A stretch of DNA of 20,283 bases from positions 1-20,283 of the forward strand of contig JAYZBD010000020.1 in NCBI GenBank assembly GCA_036339395.1. The letters are read 5' to 3'. This DNA is from SP202 sp036339395. Lineage in GTDB: Bacteria; Planctomycetota; Phycisphaerae; Phycisphaerales; SM1A02. Every line of letters begins with the position of its first letter. The first letter of the stretch is position 1. The notes beneath the pieces are model-generated. The model saw nothing but the letters and a program-made list of their open reading frames with translations. It was not told where the DNA came from and did no database searches. The position numbers and the translations under genes were made by a program. Shown here one piece after another: positions 7,052-14,491 of this stretch.

Positions 7052-9436
7052 ATGCCACGACTTACCTTCCCAGCCGTGTTTCTTCTTGCGATCGTGGCAT
7101 TCGGGGCCACTGTTCCAGGGGCTGTCGCTTCTGAAGCCGCATTGGAGGCACTCCAGGACGATCATCTCTCCGATCGGCCGGTTTCATCGATCACCTTCAA
7201 GGGCCTGGGACGGGTCTCGGAACAGAAGATCTGGAACAATATTCGATCCCAGGTTGGTGGACCCTATGACCCGAAGACGGCGAGCGACGACGTTGAGTTG
7301 CTGACACGTCTCGGAGACTTCAGCAGCATCGACATCGAGGCGACGCTGGAGGAAGACGGGACCGTCTCACTTGTCTACGTCTTCGATGAGCAGCAGCAGC
7401 TCTCCGAGGTACAGGTCGTCGGCAATCGAGTACTGACGGACCAGGCGCTGCTCGGACCCACTGGCCTGCACCGGGGGTCGCCTCGTGATGATTTCCTGAT
7501 CGAACGTGGCATTCGTGAAATGCAGGATCTCTACCAGGAAAAGGGGTACTACCTCACGGAAGTCTCTGTTGACCAGAACCAGCTCGAGGAGAATGACCTC
7601 CTGATCTTCGAGATCGTGGAGGGACCACGCGTGCGGGTCCGCGCCATTGATTTCGAAGGCAATGTCACCGTGTCGAACAAGCGGCTCTATTCCGAGATCA
7701 AGACCAGGACCTGGTTCCCATTCTTTCGAAGGGGTGAACTCGACACCGAACTGCTGAAGCGGGATGTATCGACACTCGACTCCTACTACAAGGATCGTAG
7801 TTACCTGGATGTACGGGTCGACAAGTCGATCGAGATCAGCCCTGACCAGCGCGAGGCGAAGGTGATTTTCCTCATCAAAGAGGGTCCAGCGTTCACGGTT
7901 GGACGGATCACGGCTTCCGCCAAGTTTGCAGATGAGAATCTCGAGGTCTTTTCTGCGGACCAGTTGAATGCGCTGATGGAGTTGAAATCAGGTGATCGAT
8001 ACATGACGGATATCCGCAAGCGGTCCGAGGCCCAGTTGAAAGCAGCCTATGGAACGCTGGGGTACCTGGATGCGTCCGTAAGCCTGCTCCCCGTGCACAG
8101 TTCGTCTGCCAACGAGGTCAACATCATCATCGAGATCAGCGAGGGAGAGATTGCAGATGTGGGGATGATCAGGATCCACGGCAACTTCCTGACGAAGGAC
8201 AAGGTCATCCGTCGTCACGTCGGGCTGCAGCCGGGAAGGCGATATGACGCTGTCGAACTTGAACTGTCAAAGACCCGGATCGAGCAGACCCAGTTGTTCA
8301 ACGATGTCAAGATCACGCCGCAGCAGGAAGACGAAGATCACCCGGAACAACGTGACGTGCTCATTGAAGTCGAGGAGAAGAACACCGGTTCATTCAACTT
8401 CGGTGTCGGTTTCGGTTCCGATTCGGGTGTCCTGGGACAGATATCACTCGTCCAGAACAACTTTGACATTGCCGACGTTCCCGAGACATTCGGTGAACTC
8501 TTCCGAGGTCGGGCATTTCGTGGAGCCGGTCAGCAATTCCAGATGAACTTCCAGCCGGGTGATGAGATCTTCGCCTACGACATCAGCCTGACGGAGCCTC
8601 GAATATTCGAGACGGACTTTTCGCTCAGTGGCAACGGTGGCTACCTGCGCCGGGTGTATCGTGACTACATCGAGTCGAGACTGTCGGCGGGCACGGCATT
8701 GAGCCGCCGCTTCGGAGATGTGTGGCTGGGGTCGCTTGGAACGAATCTGGCTCATGTTGAACTCAAGGATTTCGGGTTCAACACGCCTATCGAGATTCGC
8801 GAGGACAGGGGTCCCGACAAGCTCTACAGCGTTGGTGGAAGCTTGACCAGGACGACGATCACGACCCTGAGTCGACCCGGCAGCGGAAGCAGGTTCCAGT
8901 TCAATTTTGCGCATTACGGCTTTCTCGGTGATGTGGACTTCAACAGGGTACGGATCGATTACACGACCTACCTCACACTGAGTCGTGACTTCCTCGGTCG
9001 AATATCGACGCTGCGACTCGACGCCTCGGCTGGGGGAATCCTCTCAGGTCGTGCGCCCACCTATGAACGGTTCTACCTCGGTGGTCGCACACTGCGTGGT
9101 TTCCAGTTCCGCGAGGTGAGCCCCAAGGGAACCCCGGCAAATCCAGGCGGGGCAACCGATATTCCCATTGGTGGTGATTACATGGTCTTCCTCGGTGGGC
9201 AATACCAGTTCCCGATCCTGAGCACCGTCATCGATGGGGTCTTTTTCATCGATTCGGGCACCGTCAACGATGATTTCGGTTTCGAAGCCTACAGGGTGAG
9301 CGTTGGATTGGGTATTCGCCTGTACATCCCGCAACTGGGTCCGACCCCGATGGCGTTCGATTTTGCCTTTCCCCTCCGAAAGCAGGACAATGATGAAACC
9401 GAGGTCTTCAGCTTCTCGGCGGAGCTGCCCTTCTGA
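7052..9436 (+). CDS. bamA: Outer membrane protein assembly factor BamA
   Basis: A 794-aa Omp85-family protein, the barrel-insertion core of the outer-membrane BAM complex. A signal peptide (FPAVFLLAIVAFGATVPGAVA) is followed by five POTRA domains at roughly 42-112, 113-190, 191-277, 278-364 and 365-441. Most begin with the characteristic strand ending in a G-N or G-L turn, such as VQVVGNRVLT, IDFEGNVTVS and IRIHGNFLTK. The C-terminal beta-barrel runs from about 442 to 794. It contains the loop-6 motif as LRGF (681-684) and ends in the C-terminal aromatic signal (FSAELPF). Length matches full-length BamA. It heads a plus-strand run with two Skp-like chaperones and lipid A genes, the classic bamA-skp-lpxD arrangement. 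Confidence 0.97.
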   Translation: MPRLTFPAVFLLAIVAFGATVPGAVASEAALEALQDDHLSDRPVSSITFKGLGRVSEQKIWNNIRSQVGGPYDPKTASDDVELLTRLGDFSSIDIEATLEEDGTVSLVYVFDEQQQLSEVQVVGNRVLTDQALLGPTGLHRGSPRDDFLIERGIREMQDLYQEKGYYLTEVSVDQNQLEENDLLIFEIVEGPRVRVRAIDFEGNVTVSNKRLYSEIKTRTWFPFFRRGELDTELLKRDVSTLDSYYKDRSYLDVRVDKSIEISPDQREAKVIFLIKEGPAFTVGRITASAKFADENLEVFSADQLNALMELKSGDRYMTDIRKRSEAQLKAAYGTLGYLDASVSLLPVHSSSANEVNIIIEISEGEIADVGMIRIHGNFLTKDKVIRRHVGLQPGRRYDAVELELSKTRIEQTQLFNDVKITPQQEDEDHPEQRDVLIEVEEKNTGSFNFGVGFGSDSGVLGQISLVQNNFDIADVPETFGELFRGRAFRGAGQQFQMNFQPGDEIFAYDISLTEPRIFETDFSLSGNGGYLRRVYRDYIESRLSAGTALSRRFGDVWLGSLGTNLAHVELKDFGFNTPIEIREDRGPDKLYSVGGSLTRTTITTLSRPGSGSRFQFNFAHYGFLGDVDFNRVRIDYTTYLTLSRDFLGRISTLRLDASAGGILSGRAPTYERFYLGGRTLRGFQFREVSPKGTPANPGGATDIPIGGDYMVFLGGQYQFPILSTVIDGVFFIDSGTVNDDFGFEAYRVSVGLGIRLYIPQLGPTPMAFDFAFPLRKQDNDETEVFSFSAELPF

Positions 9437-9486
9437 GGGATGGACCGTTTGCGAACTCCATCAACCCCGTACCGGGAAATCGCACC

Positions 9487-10125
9487 ATGCTGCACTACCT
9501 TCGAAAGAACGCTACCGCACTCGCTGTCACCGCTGGAATTCTCGGCCTTGTCGTGGCCTGGCCTGCAGAAGCAAATCGCACTGCCTCGATGGGGCCGACG
9601 GTTGTTGCAACGGTTGACATGCAACTCGTCATGGGCGGACTCTCGGAGCGAGCCGATCTCATGGTCGACCTTGCCGCCAATGGTCAGACGATCGGGGAAG
9701 AGGAGAAGACGCGGGCCGAGGAAATAGAACGTCTTGCCAAGGAACTCGAGGACGTGGTCGACGATCAGCGTCGCACAAGCATCCAGGATGAGCTCGACCT
9801 GAAGATCCTTCAGAGAATGGCCTGGCTTCGGTTTACACAGCAGGAGATCGACATCGAGAAATCCCTGATGCTGGAGAACCTCTTCAGGAGCATGCAGTCG
9901 GCAGCGAAGGAACTCGCGGAGATCGAGGGTATCGACCTCGTGATCATCGATGATGCCGGTCAGCAGTTCGAACTGTTGCCCAAATCACAGTTGTCACGGG
10001 AAGGACAGGTGGCACAGCAGATGACGTCTCGCAGGGTGCTCTACAGGGATTCGGCCATAGACATCAGCGAAGAGCTGATCATCCGCATGAACAACGATTA
10101 TGCAGCTTCAACTGGCACTCGCTGA
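9487..10125 (+). CDS. OmpH/Skp-family periplasmic chaperone, copy 1
   Basis: A 212-aa secreted protein with a signal peptide (ALAVTAGILGLVVAWPAEA). It has the OmpH/Skp layout: an initial strand VVATVDMQLVMGGL, a long coiled-coil pair (about 70-145, EEEKTRAEEIERLAKELEDV), then IDLVIIDDAG and a final helix ending ISEELIIRMNNDY. Skp-like trimers hold unfolded outer-membrane proteins in the periplasm and deliver them to BamA, so its place 50 nt after bamA fits. It is diverged from the next gene but clearly paralogous: both share VVATVD, the (A/K)LA-x(3)-G-x-D core and the LI-x-RMN-x-D ending. No strong SD sequence is seen, only GGGAAA upstream. Confidence 0.88.
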   Translation: MLHYLRKNATALAVTAGILGLVVAWPAEANRTASMGPTVVATVDMQLVMGGLSERADLMVDLAANGQTIGEEEKTRAEEIERLAKELEDVVDDQRRTSIQDELDLKILQRMAWLRFTQQEIDIEKSLMLENLFRSMQSAAKELAEIEGIDLVIIDDAGQQFELLPKSQLSREGQVAQQMTSRRVLYRDSAIDISEELIIRMNNDYAASTGTR

Positions 10126-10158
10126 TTCCTGTCGGCGATTGTTTCGGAGATCATCAAC

Positions 10159-10788
10159 ATGACACTGTTTACTTCTCGAAACCGGGCACTCCTGCTTTCA
10201 TCCTGCATCCTGGCAATGGCAGGATTCATGGTTGGAGTCCAGGCGCTGGCGATTCATGCTCTCCCGCTGCTCTCACCGGCAGTCGTAGCAACGGTCGACC
10301 TGGAAACAACGATCAACAGCCTCGACGAGTGGGCGGAGATGCTCGCTTCGGAAACGGATATCGGTGATGGACTCCAATCCGAGGTCAAGCGACGCCAGGA
10401 TGAGATTGAACTGCTTGAAGCGGACCTCGAAGACTACCCCTCCGGAAGCGAGAAGTTCAAGGAGGCCTTCAAGCGATACCAGATGGCGAGCATCGAGCTC
10501 CAGGGGTACGTCCAGTTCCAGCAGCTGAAGAGCCAGCAGAGAACAAGCGAACTCATACTCAAGCTGTACGAGAAGATCAAGTTGATCGCAAAGCAGCTTG
10601 CGGATGAGAATGGGTACGACATCATCCTGATGAACGACTCGGTGCTCGAGATTCCGGAGAACCCCGAGAACATCGTCCGGGAAATCTCCAATCGACGGAT
10701 CCTGTTCGCCCGGACCCAGATGGACATCACCGACCAGTTGATTCAACGGATGAACGCCGATCACCAGGCTTCAGCGGATTCGAAGTGA
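10159..10788 (+). CDS. OmpH/Skp-family periplasmic chaperone, copy 2
   Basis: A 209-aa second Skp-like protein with a hydrophobic signal segment (ALLLSSCILAMAGFMVGVQA), the strand VVATVDLETTINSL, a long coiled coil (about 73-145), then NGYDIILMNDSV and a final DQLIQRMNADHQAS. A CGGAGA SD sequence lies 9 nt before the ATG. It follows copy 1 by 33 nt and its TGA overlaps the GTG start of lpxD copy 2 (GTGA, 10785-10788), so chaperone and lipid A genes are probably translated from one message. The tandem pair may form mixed oligomers or serve different clients; that is inference. Confidence 0.86.
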   Translation: MTLFTSRNRALLLSSCILAMAGFMVGVQALAIHALPLLSPAVVATVDLETTINSLDEWAEMLASETDIGDGLQSEVKRRQDEIELLEADLEDYPSGSEKFKEAFKRYQMASIELQGYVQFQQLKSQQRTSELILKLYEKIKLIAKQLADENGYDIILMNDSVLEIPENPENIVREISNRRILFARTQMDITDQLIQRMNADHQASADSK

Positions 10789-11861
10789 CCGAAGCCGGAC
10801 CTGTCGCAGGTTCCTCGAGGAGTGTCCAGGTCACCGCGGGTGAACTGGCAGGAATGCTTGACGCGACGTTGGACGGTCCCGAGGATCTCCTGCTTGATGG
10901 AGTCGAGGCACTGCACGTTGCTGGGGCATCCGACCTTACCTTCATTACAAGCGATGCCTATGCGGAACAGTGGAGTGAATCCTCTGCCGGGGCGGCGCTG
11001 GTAACGGAGGGCATTGATGTTCCTTCGCATGACGCATCAACGCGTGCCCTTCTCACAGTTGCAGATGCCGAGTTGTCCATGATCGATGTTCTCGAGCAGT
11101 TTGCTCCTGCAGTTCTTCCTCCACCTGTCGGGGTGGACTCGACGTCATCGGTCCACCCGAGTGTCCAGCTTGGAACCGGGGTCTGTATCGGTCCGCATGT
11201 CTCCATCGGCGCCAACAGCGTGCTTGGAGATGATGTCGTCATCGAGGCTGGCGCCCGCGTAGGGACTGATGTGCAGATCGGCACCGGGACATGGATCGGC
11301 ATGAATGCAGTGGCAGGTGATCGGGTTTCGATCGGGGCCCGCTGCAGGTTGCATTCGTTGGTATGCCTTGGAACGGATGGCTTCGGGTACCGCCCTTCCC
11401 CTGATGGAGGGGGGCTCCGGCGGATTCCGCATGTTGGTACGGTTCAACTTGGCGATGACGTGGAACTCGGTGCTGGAACCTGTGTCGATCGAGGCAAGTT
11501 CGGCGTAACGAGCATTGGGGACGGCTCGAAGCTCGACAACCTCGTCCAGGTGGCGCACAACGTCAGGATCGGCAGTCATTGTGTCGTAGCGGCCCAGGCC
11601 GGCTTCGCAGGTTCGGCCACCGTGCATGACTGGGTCCAGGTTGGTGCCCAGGCAGGGGTTGCAGATCACGTGACCATCGGCGATGGGGCACGAATCGGTG
11701 CGAAGGCCGGCGTGATGAGAGATGTCCCCGCTGGAACCTCGGTACTGGGCATTCCTGCAGATGAAAGCAGGAAAATTTTGCGTCAGGTCTCCTGCCTTCG
11801 TAAACTACCCCAATTCATGGCGGCCCAGGGGCCGCAGCAACATCGAGGGGATGACGCATAG
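10785..11861 (+). CDS. lpxD: UDP-3-O-acylglucosamine N-acyltransferase, copy 2
   Basis: A 358-aa LpxD starting at the GTG that overlaps the ompH stop. The N-terminal domain is recognisable (ASDLTFITSDAYAEQW near 48-63) but less conserved than in copy 1. The beta-helix spans about 120-325. Catalytic-region motifs are classical: GTDGFGYRP near 196, TCVDRGKFG near 232 and NLVQVAHNVRIG near 252, with H258 the probable catalytic His. The C-terminus lacks the long basic helix of copy 1. Its position after bamA and skp and before lpxC-fabZ and lpxA matches the LpxD of the standard lipid A operon, so this is the more likely housekeeping LpxD. Confidence 0.94.
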   Translation: MTEAGPVAGSSRSVQVTAGELAGMLDATLDGPEDLLLDGVEALHVAGASDLTFITSDAYAEQWSESSAGAALVTEGIDVPSHDASTRALLTVADAELSMIDVLEQFAPAVLPPPVGVDSTSSVHPSVQLGTGVCIGPHVSIGANSVLGDDVVIEAGARVGTDVQIGTGTWIGMNAVAGDRVSIGARCRLHSLVCLGTDGFGYRPSPDGGGLRRIPHVGTVQLGDDVELGAGTCVDRGKFGVTSIGDGSKLDNLVQVAHNVRIGSHCVVAAQAGFAGSATVHDWVQVGAQAGVADHVTIGDGARIGAKAGVMRDVPAGTSVLGIPADESRKILRQVSCLRKLPQFMAAQGPQQHRGDDA

Positions 11862-11906
11862 GCGGATGCAGGTGCGTTGTTGACCGGAACGGTGGAGACT
11901 CCAGCC

Positions 11907-13277
11907 ATGGAGACCAGGACAGTCGAGTCCGGATCCGACGAGCAATACGACTCGTCAACGCGATCCACGAAGCAGCACACGCTGCAGACGTCGATCACGG
12001 TTGCAGGCCCGGGGCTGATGCACGGGCACGAGGCCATCGTGACGATCGATCCTGCGCCTCCCGGCCATGGCATTGTCTTTGAGCGTGTCGATCTCGATCC
12101 CCCTGTACGAATCCCGGCACTTGTCACCCATGCTGTCGATCGCGATCGCAGGACTGCCTTGAAGAACGGCGAGGGGATGGTTGAGACGGTCGAGCATTGC
12201 ATGTCGGCCCTTGCAGGATTCGAGATCGACAATGCCCTGATTCGTATCAATGGCCCCGAGATGCCGCTCGGCGACGGCTCGGCTCTGCCGTGGATTGAAC
12301 CGATGAGGGAAGTCGGCCGAGTCGAGCAGGACAGTGACAGGCGACTGTTCCGTGTTACGCAGCCGATCGTCATCGAGGAGAACGGTTCGGTGCTCGCCGC
12401 ATTCCCTACGGATCGTCGGATGATGCAACTGCTCTACGAACTTGATTACGGCGCGAATTCGGATCGCATCAGTCGCCAGGCATGCAGCTTCTCTCTTGGA
12501 GTTGATGATTACTTGAGCGAACTGTCCCCAGCACGAACCTACAGTCTCAAGGAAGAGGCACAGGCACTCTGGGACCAGGGGTACTGCAGGCACCTGAGTC
12601 CCAAGGAAGTGCTGGTGATCGGTGCAGACGGCCCTATCGAGAATGAACTGCGATTCCACAATGAGCCGGTCAGGCACAAGGTGCTCGACATGCTGGGCGA
12701 CCTGTACCTCGTTGGAGGAGAGATCCAGGGACGTTTCGTTGCTTCAAGGAGTGGTCACTCTCTCAATCGCCGCATGTGCGAGTTGATCATCGAGCAGGAT
12801 CGAGTTCTCCAGTCGGAGAATCCTGGACAGGAACGTGCGGCAATGGATATCCGCACGATTCGCCGCATCATGCCCCACAGGTACCCGATGCTGCTCGTGG
12901 ATCGGGTGCTCGAGATCGATGGCGATCGCAGGGCGGTGGGTGTAAAGAACGTATCGATCAACGAGCCATTCTTCGAGGGGCACTACCCGGACACTCCAAT
13001 CATGCCGGGAGTTCTTCTTGTTGAAGCAATGGCCCAGCTTGGTGGACTCCTGCTGAGCCAGAAACTGGAACACACTGGCAAGATCGCCGTGCTCCTGAGC
13101 CTTGACCGTGTCAAGTTGCGACACCCCGTCACCCCGGGTGACCAGGTTGTTCTCGAGGCGGAAACGATCCGGGCAAGCAGCAGGACGGCATCCATCCGTG
13201 GTACGGCTTCGGTTGGAGGGAAACTTGCCGCCGAGGCGAATATCAGGTTCATGATGGTGGATGGAGACCAGGAATGA
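11907..13277 (+). CDS. lpxC-fabZ: LpxC-FabZ fusion: deacetylase and hydroxyacyl-ACP dehydratase
   Basis: A 456-aa bifunctional protein. TTG 11877 and GTG 11892 are in frame, but GGTGGAG 9 nt before ATG 11907 supports this start. Residues about 22-305 are LpxC, the zinc deacetylase committing UDP-3-O-acyl-GlcNAc to lipid A. Expected ligands are H97 (VEHCMSAL), H257 and D261 (RHKVLDMLGD), with E96 and H284 (SGHSLN) catalytic. Spacings match E. coli H79/H238/D242/H265 almost exactly. Residues about 311-456 are FabZ, the 3-hydroxyacyl-ACP dehydratase: MPHRYPMLLVDRV, FFEGHYP with H359, and EAMAQ with E373, again the family spacing of 14. The fusion is known from Bacteroidetes/Chlorobi-type genomes. 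It ties lipid A commitment to use of the same hydroxyacyl-ACP pool. Confidence 0.96.
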   Translation: METRTVESGSDEQYDSSTRSTKQHTLQTSITVAGPGLMHGHEAIVTIDPAPPGHGIVFERVDLDPPVRIPALVTHAVDRDRRTALKNGEGMVETVEHCMSALAGFEIDNALIRINGPEMPLGDGSALPWIEPMREVGRVEQDSDRRLFRVTQPIVIEENGSVLAAFPTDRRMMQLLYELDYGANSDRISRQACSFSLGVDDYLSELSPARTYSLKEEAQALWDQGYCRHLSPKEVLVIGADGPIENELRFHNEPVRHKVLDMLGDLYLVGGEIQGRFVASRSGHSLNRRMCELIIEQDRVLQSENPGQERAAMDIRTIRRIMPHRYPMLLVDRVLEIDGDRRAVGVKNVSINEPFFEGHYPDTPIMPGVLLVEAMAQLGGLLLSQKLEHTGKIAVLLSLDRVKLRHPVTPGDQVVLEAETIRASSRTASIRGTASVGGKLAAEANIRFMMVDGDQE

Positions 13278-13305
13278 CGATGCTGGACCATCTGAGGGCA
13301 GTTCA

Positions 13306-14142
13306 ATGACGATCCACGAACCAGCTACGATCGATCCCAGCGCCAGGATCGATCCCAGTGTCGAGGTTGGTCCGTACTGCGTGATCGGACCAAACGTCGA
13401 GCTTGGGGCGGGCTGCAGGCTTCATGACCATGTCTCGATCCAGCGGGATACGATCGTCGGTGAACAGAATGCATTTCATCCCTATTGCGTCATTGGCGGT
13501 GATCCCCAGGATCGCAAGTACGACGGCGAACAGACGATGTGTCACATCGGGAACGACAACGAAGTCCGTGAGCATGTGACGATCCACAGGGGTACCGGGA
13601 ACGGTGGATCACTCACCTCCATCGGCAACGGGAACCTGCTCATGGTCGGTTCACACGTTGCTCATGACTGCAGGATTGGTGACGAAGTCGTAATTGCCAA
13701 CCAGGTCATGCTTGCGGGCCATGTGTATATCGAGAACGGGGCAAGCATCGGGGGGGGTGCGGGCATTCATCACTTCGCGACGATCGGCAGCTGCTCCTTC
13801 GTGGGTGGGCTGGCCCGGATCTCGCGTGATGTTCCTCCATTCATGATCGTCGAAGGACATCCTGCCGAGGTACGTGCATTGAACGTGATTGCCCTTGCAC
13901 GTCGTGGATATGAACCTTCGCACGTGGAGGCTCTGAAGGAATCATTCAAGCGACTGTTCAGGGGAAACGGCTCAGTCTCGAATCACACCCGATCCCTGCG
14001 GGAAGACTTTGCCGATGTGCCGGCAGTACTCAAACTCTGTGATTCGATGGATGCATCTTCGGATGGGACACATGGCCGAGCCCTGGAGTCAGGCAGGAAA
14101 GACGACAAGTGGTCCGGCACGGTCGAAGCCGAGTCACGCTGA
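13306..14142 (+). CDS. lpxA: UDP-N-acetylglucosamine O-acyltransferase LpxA
   Basis: A 278-aa enzyme of the first lipid A step, transferring hydroxyacyl from ACP to UDP-GlcNAc. ATG 13306 has GAGGG 7 nt upstream; an ATG at 13261 is in frame but overlaps lpxC-fabZ. Hexapeptide beta-helix repeats start at once (TIDPSARIDPSVEVGP, encoded by a near-duplicate 12-base word). Family signatures are GGDPQDRKYDGE near 64, VTIHRGT near 91, SHVAHDC with probable catalytic H120, LAGHV, and RDVPPFMIVEGHPAEVRALN near 174. The C-terminal helical domain is present. The last 25 residues are a charged tail beyond the usual end. It lies 28 nt after lpxC-fabZ. lpxB does not follow, and the next genes are on the other strand. 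Confidence 0.96.
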   Translation: MTIHEPATIDPSARIDPSVEVGPYCVIGPNVELGAGCRLHDHVSIQRDTIVGEQNAFHPYCVIGGDPQDRKYDGEQTMCHIGNDNEVREHVTIHRGTGNGGSLTSIGNGNLLMVGSHVAHDCRIGDEVVIANQVMLAGHVYIENGASIGGGAGIHHFATIGSCSFVGGLARISRDVPPFMIVEGHPAEVRALNVIALARRGYEPSHVEALKESFKRLFRGNGSVSNHTRSLREDFADVPAVLKLCDSMDASSDGTHGRALESGRKDDKWSGTVEAESR

Positions 14143-14170
14143 TTGAACACCATCGCAGTGCAGGGGTGGA

Positions 14171-14461
14171 TCAGCCGAGGCTCTCGTCTTCGTCATCCTC
14201 ATCGTCCTCATCGTCATCGGCGTCCAGGTCGACATCGTCATCTCCGAACCCGTCGTCTCCTTCCTCGTCTTCCTCGTCGTCTTCTGCCTCGTTGAGATCA
14301 TCATTCTTGTCGAGATCGACCTCATCCTCGTCCTCTCCTTCGAGGTCGGAATAGTAGTCATCCTCATCTTCAATGGGACCAGCGAGGGGAACCGGAGATG
14401 CAATCCACTCCGATGTGTCAAGTTCAACGGGAAGTGTCGGCAAATCAGTCGTCGAAGTCAT
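14171..14461 (-). CDS. Hyperacidic small protein, function unknown
   Basis: A 96-aa protein of which 48 residues are Asp or Glu by my count, with a single Lys. The first 30 residues are mixed (TDLPTLPVELDTSEWIASPV); the rest is a run of D/E blocks broken by occasional Gly, Leu or Val. No signal peptide or fold is visible, and the chain is probably disordered. A purine-rich SD-like stretch (GAGAAGAG) lies shortly before the ATG, and the gene begins 30 nt after the stop of the PQQ-repeat gene on the same strand, so co-transcription is likely. The long frame on the opposite strand is a serine-rich shadow. Roles such as metal or cation binding, nucleic-acid mimicry or a charged partner for a basic protein are possible but unsupported. 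Confidence 0.7.
   Translation of the reverse strand: MTSTTDLPTLPVELDTSEWIASPVPLAGPIEDEDDYYSDLEGEDEDEVDLDKNDDLNEAEDDEEDEEGDDGFGDDDVDLDADDDEDDEDDEDESLG
14180..14345. repeat. Low-complexity GAN-codon tract
   Basis: On the minus strand this stretch is almost only GAT, GAC, GAA and GAG codons, seen as TCN/ATC-type triplets on the plus strand. It encodes the acidic tail of the small protein. Units are imperfect, not an exact tandem repeat, but such DNA is prone to in-frame length change. Confidence 0.6.
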
Positions 14462-14491
14462 GAATCACTCTTCTCTATCAAGCACTCGAGA

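Noticed and set aside
14109..14354. Serine-rich 81-aa plus-strand frame
   Set aside because: The Ser run is the antisense reading of the Asp/Glu codons of the acidic protein, and it starts inside lpxA.
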